Of a stretch of 59,317 bases of DNA, positions 52,899-59,317 are shown piece after piece. Made by a program: the position numbers and the translations under genes. The notes under the pieces were generated by a model. The model was not told the origin of the DNA and ran no database searches. It was given only the letters and a program-made list of their open reading frames with translations. The stretch lies in the NCBI GenBank assembly GCA_002705565.1, contig PAHJ01000045.1, positions 1 through 59,317 of the forward strand. Direction: 5' to 3'. The stretch is from Geminicoccus sp. GTDB taxonomy: Bacteria; Pseudomonadota; Alphaproteobacteria; UBA7985. Positions within the stretch are counted from its first letter, which is position 1. Each line of letters begins with the position of its first letter.

Positions 52899-53037
52899 TC
52901 GTATAACGTTGGTGTGTAAGCGAGACGGATAACGTCTTGCAGACCTTTGGCGCGTAATGTTTTTGGTGGGAATGACAGGCTGCTTGCGTTGCGTGCATTT
53001 TGTTACGCGGGGTGTTTCAGGGCCGCGTGGGCCCATG

Positions 53038-53078
53038 AAAAAGGCCGCTGGTGAAGCGGTATCACCAGCGGCCTTTTT
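53038..53078. terminator. Strong bidirectional-type terminator
   Basis: A perfect 17-bp stem (53038-53054 with 53062-53078), loop AGCGGTA, with A and T runs inside the arms. It lies 60 bases after the stop of the minus-strand barrel gene at 53138. Its right flank shares GGCCTTTTTGATCTT with the terminator at 50742-50774. Confidence 0.9.
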
Positions 53079-53137
53079 GATCTTCGGACTGGAAGCTTAG
53101 GAGATGCCTTCACTGCCCGATTTTGGAGTAGACGCCC

Positions 53138-54580
53138 TTAGAAGCGCAAAGATAGCGAACCCTTGAGGCCGTAAGTAACCAAAGACTGATCTTTCATCGC
53201 CGCAAAATCGCCCGAGCCTTCATCGACTAGATCTGCGTTATAGGGCTCCAGGGATGGCGCTGCGGAAAGGAATGATCCGAAGCCGCCTACGGAGAGTGAC
53301 AAGCTGTCTGTCACCGCAAAACCAATACCGGCGTCAACTTCGCCTCCAAACGCAAAACCGTTCACCGATGCCTGCGCCATCTCAGAAATCGTTGTGCCGT
53401 CCGTATCGGTTTGCTTTGCGTCCAGCGTGCGTTGGCCATAGAGCGCCTGCGCCGATCCACCAAAGTGTGCTGAAATACGGTTGCCGAGGTTCTGGTCAAA
53501 GTTCAGACGGAAAACAGGCCCAACATAGTTCCCCGCCACGGCAACTTCGAGGTTGTGGTCGGCGTAGTCAAAATCGGCAGCGTCATAGCTTGTGCCGTCT
53601 GCGTCCTGCGCATCCTGGGTGACCGCGATCACGTGTGAGCCCTGAATCCGGCGTCCACTAATGCCGACGCCCAACCCAAGGCCACCGCCAAAGTTAAAGG
53701 AGTAGCCCGCCGCGCCGCCAAAATCGGTCAGGGTGGAGGTCCGCTCATAGGTCGTCTTGAGGATGTCGTCGGTGGTGTAGATGTCTGTCGTTGTGGTCAG
53801 CGTTGAGATTAGGCCGAGAGCATCGGTCTGCGTGCCGTCGACAAGGGTAAACTCTGGCCCCAGAGGATCGTCGATAGCCCCGCCCAGACCGTCGAGGTCG
53901 TCATCGACTTGGTCTGTTGCCGATTGCGTAAAGTAGCCAAAACCGCCATCGACAAAAAAGGAGGCGATGTCTGCGCGAAAGGAGCCCGCCGGACCGCGCA
54001 TCAGCACGTCGGAGGCATAGTGGTCCTGCTCAGCGGGATCGAAGCTGTCAGATCCAGCGCCATAACCAAAGGATCCCATGTTTGAAAAGCCATAGCCGCC
54101 AGACAGGCGAATGAAATTCGCCACGGCCGTATCTATGGAGTCTTCAAAATCGAGGTCTTCATCCGCCAGATCGTCGATCAAGGTATCAATTTCTGGGTCA
54201 ATGAAGGGAGCATCGTCCGAAAAGCCGGGTTCATCGTCGAAAAAAATGTCTTCGTCTTGAAGCGGTTCGATAGCCTGGGGCGGTTCAATATCAACCACGG
54301 GAACGACAGCAGCTTCATACATCACCGGTTCCTGCGGAACATACTCGACCGGCGCATACTGAACCATGGCACCACCTTTGGTGTAGCCTTGGGTGGAATG
54401 CGCGGGGGTCTGGTAATTGCTGCCACCCTGCGAGTATGAAACCATGGGAACAGCCGGTTGCATCGGAACAAAATTAGCTCCGCCTTTGCTGTATGATGAT
54501 TGGCCCTGCGCCACTCCGGAAAGTGACGATGACGCCAACAAGCAGACAGCAATACGAGCTGCTCGCTTCATGTTGGACAT
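53138..54580 (-). CDS. Outer-membrane beta-barrel protein with acidic linker (paralogue)
   Basis: 480 residues from ATG 54580 (AGGAG upstream). A signal peptide (cut near 26) is followed by three Tyr-[ST]-[KQ]-Gly-Gly units (YSKGGANF 30-37, YSQGGSNY 49-56, YTKGGAMV 66-73). A very acidic linker follows (about 105-150: 21 Asp/Glu, no Lys/Arg). The barrel covers 156-480 and ends GLKGSLSLRF. The barrel is clearly paralogous to that at 50818-52644, in order and motifs, but the linker chemistry is opposite (acidic rather than His-rich). Family and function unknown. Confidence 0.77.
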   Translation of the reverse strand: MSNMKRAARIAVCLLASSSLSGVAQGQSSYSKGGANFVPMQPAVPMVSYSQGGSNYQTPAHSTQGYTKGGAMVQYAPVEYVPQEPVMYEAAVVPVVDIEPPQAIEPLQDEDIFFDDEPGFSDDAPFIDPEIDTLIDDLADEDLDFEDSIDTAVANFIRLSGGYGFSNMGSFGYGAGSDSFDPAEQDHYASDVLMRGPAGSFRADIASFFVDGGFGYFTQSATDQVDDDLDGLGGAIDDPLGPEFTLVDGTQTDALGLISTLTTTTDIYTTDDILKTTYERTSTLTDFGGAAGYSFNFGGGLGLGVGISGRRIQGSHVIAVTQDAQDADGTSYDAADFDYADHNLEVAVAGNYVGPVFRLNFDQNLGNRISAHFGGSAQALYGQRTLDAKQTDTDGTTISEMAQASVNGFAFGGEVDAGIGFAVTDSLSLSVGGFGSFLSAAPSLEPYNADLVDEGSGDFAAMKDQSLVTYGLKGSLSLRF

Positions 54581-54995
54581 TCTAAATCTCCTAAGTATCG
54601 ACTTACGATAAAATCGACTTTGCAAAACCCAGCTTCAATGTGACTGAGCTACCAACAGAGGAGGCAACCGATGTGCCAGCTCTAATTCGATTAGTTACAA
54701 AATAGGGAGTAAATACTATTTATGCGCGTAATATACAGAAAAAAGGGCAATTTGGCGCGTTTTTGGGGCATATATGAAGCTTGTTGTAGGCAGTTAACCT
54801 TTTCCGTTCTGAATTTGCTCGCTTGGGTTTGTTGTTTTTCGCATCTGCGTTTGCGATTTTCATCAAATATGGCGAGGTCTTTCGGCTATGTTCTCCTATA
54901 GAGTGCATTTAAACTACACTCGTTCTGAGGTCATATGCGCTGTCATTGTCTCGTCGATCGAGGGGGCGGTTTCCCTCGCTGCGGTTCACATGGTG
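54581..54995. other. Intergenic region upstream of the acidic-linker barrel gene
   Basis: About 415 AT-rich bases with no gene. CTAAT-TCG-ATTAG (54682-54694), an interrupted inverted repeat, lies about 100 bases before the gene start. A 6-bp hairpin CGAGGG/CCCTCG (54959-54978) just beyond the von Willebrand gene might be a weak terminator. No confident promoter was found. Confidence 0.45.
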
Positions 54996-56534
54996 TTACC
55001 GTCGTGTGCCATCACCGCTTTCAAGGGCGCTGTTGACCGTCGAGCTTGAAGGGATGGTCGTGGCCAAGGGTGCGAGGCTGCTGCTTGTCCCATCGATTGT
55101 TACGGGCTGGATCGCAGTACGGCCGCTGATCGTTTCAGTTGCCTGATACCCCTTAGAAAAGGCCGACATCAGTGCTTCATTACCGACGCTGATGGACGTC
55201 AGCATGGTTTCAATCGCCTTTTGCAGCACGTCAACCTGACCGGCCAGTCCGCGGTTTTGCAAGCCCAGTTCGATGTTCGTTGCTGTCGAAGCGGTCAGCT
55301 GTTTCTGCGCCTGATCCAAATCCTCACGCAGTCTGTTTGTCAGCGCCCAGAGCCTTTCCTGCTCATTCGTGGTGCTGGCCAGCCGTTCCCGCGTGCGTTG
55401 CAACTCGTCGAGCGTGCCCCGCAACTCGGTTTGCGTGGTGAGCAGGGCATCTTCATTCCGGATCAGGGAGTTCCTTGTTGAGTCCAGGGTGTCCTGCGTG
55501 GATCGAAGGTTGGATTCAGTGATCCGCAGCTCGTCACTGGTTGCGTTCTGTAATTCATGCATCTGGAGGATTTCAGAGCGTAGTTCGGCGTTCTGGCCCA
55601 GCATATCGCTGTTTTGGTTCTGCAGCTTCTGCTTGAGCAGTTGCAGCTGGCTGTGCCGGTGTTCCGTATCGCGGAGAGCCACGCGCAGCCGGTCCGCTTT
55701 GGCCTCTGTACTATCGTTGATGGCTGCCAGTTGTTCCTCACGAGACGCCAGGTCAAAAATCTCGTCATTGGTGAATTCCAGGGTTTCCTCTAGGCGTGCG
55801 ATCGTACGCTGCTGCGCGTTGATTTCATCGTTGAGCTGGATCAGTTCGATCGCTTCATGGAAGGCGAAGTCGAGCGCATCCGCATTCGCTGCGTTCAGGT
55901 ATTCACCCCCGGTAATGGTCGCAATACAGCTCAGCTGGCCGCCCTCGGCTTCCGATACGCCAAAACCAATGACGTGGGCCGTCATCTCCAAGCCACCATC
56001 CTGCAGGGCTTTGATGGTGGAGCAGGGGTCGCGGTCGCAACTTTCGATGCCATCAGTCAGAAGGATAATGTTTGCCTCCTGATCATTGGCGATGAAAAAG
56101 CTCGCGGCCTGTTCGATCGCGGTTGTCAGCGGCGTTCGACCCTTGGGCTTGGCGCTATCAAGAAAGCTTTCGACAATCGACAAGTCCAGCTCGCCTGGTG
56201 GCGAAACCAACTGGATGTCCGCACAATCGTTCTTATAGCGATGACCGTAGGACAGCAGTCCAAGGTTGGTGAGCTTGTTCCAGCTGCGGAAGTTCCGGTC
56301 GATGACATCGCGCGCGATTTCGACTTTGGCGACGCCGTTGATCTGACCCCACATGGAGTTGGAGTAATCCATAATCAAAATCGCATCACCGGCTTTGGCG
56401 GTGGCGGAAGTGACTTGCCCCTGCGCTTGCGCGCCCATCCCGAGTGCCGCGAGCGCCAGAGAAAAGAAGAAAAGGCCACTCCGGACTTTGAACCTGTGGA
56501 TCGTTGTCGCGAGGGTGTCTGCAAGCTTGTTCAT
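54996..56534 (-). CDS. Secreted von Willebrand factor A / coiled-coil protein
   Basis: 512 residues from ATG 56534. A signal peptide (about 1-37, ending GAQAQG) precedes a VWA domain (about 48-235). MIDAS residues: D-Y-S-N-S in ILIMDYSNSMWG, Thr in GRTPLT, Asp in LLTDGIESC. Paired cysteines (SCDRDPC, LSC, DC) fit an oxidised periplasmic domain. Residues about 235-445 form a long coiled coil (QRTIARLEETLEFTNDEI...; RSTQDTLDSTRNSLIRNEDALL). A low-complexity Ser/Thr tail follows. It probably binds a protein partner through metal-dependent adhesion in the periplasm; partner unknown. Confidence 0.8.
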   Translation of the reverse strand: MNKLADTLATTIHRFKVRSGLFFFSLALAALGMGAQAQGQVTSATAKAGDAILIMDYSNSMWGQINGVAKVEIARDVIDRNFRSWNKLTNLGLLSYGHRYKNDCADIQLVSPPGELDLSIVESFLDSAKPKGRTPLTTAIEQAASFFIANDQEANIILLTDGIESCDRDPCSTIKALQDGGLEMTAHVIGFGVSEAEGGQLSCIATITGGEYLNAANADALDFAFHEAIELIQLNDEINAQQRTIARLEETLEFTNDEIFDLASREEQLAAINDSTEAKADRLRVALRDTEHRHSQLQLLKQKLQNQNSDMLGQNAELRSEILQMHELQNATSDELRITESNLRSTQDTLDSTRNSLIRNEDALLTTQTELRGTLDELQRTRERLASTTNEQERLWALTNRLREDLDQAQKQLTASTATNIELGLQNRGLAGQVDVLQKAIETMLTSISVGNEALMSAFSKGYQATETISGRTAIQPVTIDGTSSSLAPLATTIPSSSTVNSALESGDGTRR

Positions 56535-56955
56535 TTGTTCGTTCCAAAAAGCACCGGCTGCCCCACAAAGGCAGCATTCCAATCATTAATCTGAAAGGTT
56601 GCAAAGCGCTTGCCATCTGCACCCCATAGTGCCGCGCTAGTGCAGACGAGGGCTAAATAGTGGAAAACAAATTGAAAATAGCGATTAGAGGATGTTTTAT
56701 GGGGTAGGAATAGGGCCAAATCAGAAGGAATGACCACGGGAATTACACATTTAGGTGCTAGTTATCTCATAATTAACCCGAAGGATTGCATCTGCGCTAA
56801 CAGTTCCTTTAATGGTGGTGCGGAAGAGGCAAGCCTTAAGATCAAGCAAGAAAACCGGCTTGGAACTGGCATAAATTATGCGGCTTTGAAGGGTTGTCGT
56901 TGTCGAATTGATAGGGCATACCTAGAGAAATCGCGGAGATGGAGATCACTAAGTG
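56535..56955. other. Divergent intergenic region
   Basis: About 420 AT-rich bases between the divergent VWA and small lipoprotein genes; promoters for both must lie here. Short open frames are not supported. No palindrome or clear -35/-10 pair stood out. Confidence 0.4.
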
Positions 56956-57282
56956 ATGAAAAAGTTTGCAATTGCAGCGGCTGGCCTAAGCCTTCTGGGT
57001 CTGGGTGCCTGTGTTTCACCGGCTTACGCGCCTTACCACGGCGAAGAAAGCAGTCACGATCACGCAGATGGGGCCTATTACGTGCACCCGAACGGCAACT
57101 GTGTCGTTCCGAGTGCTGTGGTGGGTGGTCTCGCGGGTCTGGCGGCTTACGCGCTGGCTGACGAGGTTCTGGATTGGGCTGGCCCGATCAACCGGGACGA
57201 GTTGTTACTCTCCGGTATCGCTGGTGCCGGCGTCGGTGGTCTGATTGGCGCGAGCTCCCACTGCCAGCGCTACGGCTACTAG
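56956..57282 (+). CDS. Small lipoprotein with glycine-zipper-like segment
   Basis: 108 residues from ATG 56956 (GTG 56953 is adjacent). The lipobox LLGLGAC puts the lipidated cysteine at about 19. The mature part has HGEESSHDHADGAYYVHPNGNC and a hydrophobic Gly/Ala-rich stretch (VVGGLAGLAAYALA...LLLSGIAGAGVGGLIGAS) like glycine-zipper outer-membrane lipoproteins. Two further cysteines may pair. Followed by a strong terminator, so it is a single-gene unit. Confidence 0.72.
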   Translation: MKKFAIAAAGLSLLGLGACVSPAYAPYHGEESSHDHADGAYYVHPNGNCVVPSAVVGGLAGLAAYALADEVLDWAGPINRDELLLSGIAGAGVGGLIGASSHCQRYGY

Positions 57283-57328
57283 GAAAGAACAGTCCCCGCC
57301 GTCTTCTTGGATGGGCAGGGCTGAGAGA

Positions 57329-57359
57329 AAGGGTGCTGCATGAGCAGCACCCTTTTTTT
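57329..57359 (+). terminator. Rho-independent terminator after the small lipoprotein gene
   Basis: A perfect 11-bp stem, AAGGGTGCTGC (57329-57339) with its complement (57344-57354), tetraloop ATGA, followed by T to 57359. Confidence 0.9.
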
Positions 57360-57403
57360 GTGTCGTCATGATTATGCAGCGCGTCCCTGCTCGAGGCAGC
57401 AAT

Positions 57404-58261
57404 TCAATAGGACTGTGGAATCATAAGCGCTTGCTCACTGCCCGAGCGATGCAGGTCTTCGGGGTCTTCAGAGCGGGGCGGTAGTCTCTGGATCTCCGCC
57501 GATCGCGGTTCGTGCGGGATTTGTGATAACAGGTGCGAGATGCAGTTGAGCCGGGCGCGTTTCTTGTTGTTGCTGTCCACAACGTGCCAGGGCGCCCAGG
57601 GGGTGTGGGTGCGCTCGAACATCTGGTCCTTACGCTGGCTGTAAGCGTCCCACTTCTCCCGCGCCTGCAAGTCGATGGGTGAGATTTTCCAGCGTTTAGT
57701 AGGGTCTGCGGCCCGCGCCTGAAGCCGACGCTCTTGCTCAGCGGCGCTGACGCTGAACCAGTATTTAACGACGTGAATGCCCTCTTCCACCAGCAGCTTT
57801 TCGAAAACCGGCACGGACTGAAGAAAGGCATCGTGCTGCTCCGTACTGCAGAAGCCCATGACGGGCTCGACGCCTGCGCGGTTGTACCAAGACCGGTCGA
57901 ACAGCACCATTTCACCGGCGGCCGGCAGGTGCTTGATGTAGCGCTGGAAGTACCATTGTGATTGTTCGCGCTCAGTGGGTTTGCTCAGTGCGACCACACG
58001 GGCGCTGCGCGGGTTGAGCGGTTGGGTGATGCGCTTGATGGCGCCGCCCTTACCGGCGGCGTCGCGTCCTTCAAAAATCACTAAGACCCGCGTGCCTCGC
58101 GCCCGAATGTCGTTTTGCATTCGGATCAGCCGCAGGTGGAGGTCCTTGAGCGCCTTTTCGTAGGCTTTTTTGCTCAAGGATTGAGGGGGCGATTTGCTTG
58201 TGGATCCTGCTTCGTCTGAGGGCGTACGGCTGTGCTTGGGTTGGTCTGCTCTATGCGTCAT
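57404..58261 (-). CDS. ppk2: Polyphosphate kinase 2 family protein
   Basis: 285 residues from ATG 58261, with AGGAG five bases upstream. PPK2 motifs: Walker [14 protein letters not shown] (about 63-75), the arginine lid region, and Walker B-like [19 protein letters not shown] (about 120-138), then KYWFSVS. PPK2 enzymes transfer phosphate between polyphosphate and nucleoside mono- or diphosphates; the subclass cannot be fixed by eye. The N-terminal 30 residues are polar and disordered. Its start overlaps the end of the dehalogenase gene by 11 bases, so the two are co-translated. Confidence 0.92.
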   Translation of the reverse strand: MTHRADQPKHSRTPSDEAGSTSKSPPQSLSKKAYEKALKDLHLRLIRMQNDIRARGTRVLVIFEGRDAAGKGGAIKRITQPLNPRSARVVALSKPTEREQSQWYFQRYIKHLPAAGEMVLFDRSWYNRAGVEPVMGFCSTEQHDAFLQSVPVFEKLLVEEGIHVVKYWFSVSAAEQERRLQARAADPTKRWKISPIDLQAREKWDAYSQRKDQMFERTHTPWAPWHVVDSNNKKRARLNCISHLLSQIPHEPRSAEIQRLPPRSEDPEDLHRSGSEQALMIPQSY

Positions 58262-59177
58262 CCATACTCCTGATCCACGCTGCAACAGCGTCGGTGATGT
58301 CCTGGGGGCTGTCTTCCTGAATAAAGTGTGAGCCGCGGACGGTGACTTCGGTCTGGTTGGGGAAGGTACGACAAAACTCCCGCGCTGCGCCAGTCAGGAT
58401 GGCACCGGGTTCAGCATTGATGAACAACTTGGGCACATCCGATTGGCTGAGCCAGTGTTGATAGGCCTCAACCAGCGCAACCACCTCAGGCGGTTCACCA
58501 GCGATGGGGATCTGGCGCGGCCAGGTCAGGGTCGGGCGGCGGTCCTCACCAGGCGTGATAAAGGGCGCGCGGTAGTGGTCCATTTCGGTCTCAGATAGCG
58601 GGCGCAGGATGGAGCCGGGCAGGACGCGTTCCACAAAGACGTTCTTGTCCAGCACCATGGCTTCGCCCTTGTCCGAGCGGAACCCCTGGAAGACGCCACG
58701 CGCAGCTTCGGGCCACTGCTCCCAGGACGGGATGGCGCCGGGAATGCCCTCCATGTAGCACAGCCCGCTGACCCGCTCGGGAAAGCGGTGGGTCCAGTGA
58801 AACCCGAGAGCCGAGCCCCAGTCGTGGATCACCCAGACGATGTCGTCCCCCAGCTCCAAAGCGTCCAGCGCGCCATCTAGATAGTGACGGTGGTCCATGA
58901 AGGTATAGCGGTCGGGACCACTGTTGGGCAGCTTGTCCGAGTGACCCATGCCAATCAGATCCACCGCAACACACCGGCCAAAGCCCGTGAGTCCGGGCAT
59001 GATGTTGCGCCAGAGGTAAGAGCTTGTGGGATTGCCGTGTTGAAACACCAGGGTCCGGCCTGGCTTGGCTCCGGGGTCGGCGGGTAGGTCAACAACGGCC
59101 ATGGCAAGGCCGTCGACGGTGATGGTTGAATGTGGGAGTGGTGCGGTGCCGATGGCATCAGTGTTGGCGTCGGTCAT
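58251..59177 (-). CDS. Haloalkane dehalogenase
   Basis: 308 residues, alpha/beta hydrolase fold of the HLD-II (DhaA/LinB) type. The nucleophile is Asp119 in [13 protein letters not shown], the acid Glu143 in YMEGIPG, and the base His284 in [10 protein letters not shown]. The halide-stabilising pair is Asn49 ([13 protein letters not shown]) and Trp120. No residue appears missing, so it should replace halogen by hydroxyl on haloalkanes. No signal peptide. It is the first gene of a two-gene unit with ppk2. Epoxide hydrolases are close relatives but lack this Asn/Trp pair. Confidence 0.92.
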   Translation of the reverse strand: MTDANTDAIGTAPLPHSTITVDGLAMAVVDLPADPGAKPGRTLVFQHGNPTSSYLWRNIMPGLTGFGRCVAVDLIGMGHSDKLPNSGPDRYTFMDHRHYLDGALDALELGDDIVWVIHDWGSALGFHWTHRFPERVSGLCYMEGIPGAIPSWEQWPEAARGVFQGFRSDKGEAMVLDKNVFVERVLPGSILRPLSETEMDHYRAPFITPGEDRRPTLTWPRQIPIAGEPPEVVALVEAYQHWLSQSDVPKLFINAEPGAILTGAAREFCRTFPNQTEVTVRGSHFIQEDSPQDITDAVAAWIRSMDDA

Positions 59178-59317
59178 GGTTCTGTTTCTCAGGCTCGGTT
59201 AGCGATGGGGTCGTTCAGTGCGGTATGCTGAAGTGAACCACACAGAGGCGTTAGCGCAAAGAAAACTGGCAGCTTGGAAAGTTAGATTAACCTGCGCGGG
59301 TTGCGCGACGCGGCCCC
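59178..59317. other. Upstream region of the dehalogenase gene, window edge
   Basis: 140 bases with no gene seen. It presumably holds the minus-strand promoter for the dehalogenase/ppk2 pair, but no convincing hexamers were recognised. Confidence 0.4.

Larger units (their letters stand above)
52645..53037. other. Regulatory region of the HxH outer-membrane protein gene
   Basis: About 390 AT-rich bases without a gene. It contains two perfect palindromes (52807-52824 and 52885-52898), a promoter candidate (52762-52790, minus) and then the terminator of the paralogous upstream gene. The long 5' untranslated stretch (about 110 bases from the promoter candidate to the ATG) may also be regulatory. 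Confidence 0.5.

Noticed and set aside
1-59317. CRISPR arrays, insertion sequences, prophage and restriction or defence genes
   Set aside because: None found: no regularly spaced repeats, transposases, phage structural genes or known defence domains.

Overview
The window looks like a chromosomal segment of a GC-rich, aerobic, probably marine alphaproteobacterium, most likely Rhodobacterales-like. The evidence is gene order: priA / fructose-6-P aldolase / DUF484 / xerC, and nuoG-to-nuoN followed by birA, coaX, rnj and mce, are arrangements known from Alphaproteobacteria. No transposase, integrase island, prophage, rRNA or CRISPR array was seen.

Layout. Positions 1-62 hold the probable 3' end of a tRNA and its terminator, then a gene-poor AT-rich stretch to 885. 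From 886 to 2192 lie two convergent genes of unknown function. A second gene-poor stretch (2193-2988) holds an orphan leftward terminator. 2989-4289 is a MaoC/CitE-type CoA-ester pair; 4286-9276 carries priA, fsa, DUF484 and xerC; 9403-10407 encodes a probable secreted zinc metallopeptidase. 10469-17641 (minus) is an ABC importer of the branched-chain amino acid (HAAT) class with a downstream acyl-CoA ligase, so the cargo may be a carboxylate. 17825-24362 is mixed: a lipoprotein, an orphan CesT-like type III chaperone, a ClpP/crotonase-fold protein, a DMT exporter, a dimethylglycine-dehydrogenase-like flavoprotein and a MipA/OmpV porin.

24517-38171 is the second half of complex I (nuoGHIJKLMN) with birA, coaX, rnj and mce; nuoA-F are not in the window. 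38258-40236 is the glutathione-dependent formaldehyde oxidation pair. 40382-44243 holds a FecR-domain protein, two alpha/beta hydrolases and metY, whose leader can fold as a pseudoknot. 44347-50693 is a beta-oxidation cluster resembling the pimelate (pim) genes: fused hydratase/dehydrogenase, thiolase, and an acyl-CoA dehydrogenase pair in which one subunit seems to lack the catalytic base. It is interrupted by a secreted coiled-coil protein.

50818-57282 is an envelope region and the best candidate for something undescribed: two paralogous outer-membrane barrels, one with four tandem acidic-HxH heptads and the other with a very acidic linker; palindromes and a promoter candidate in front of the first; a secreted von Willebrand A/coiled-coil protein; and a small lipoprotein. 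The window ends with an overlapping minus-strand pair, a haloalkane dehalogenase with all catalytic residues and a class 2 polyphosphate kinase.

Functional calls are by recognition of motifs and family resemblance; no database search was possible.
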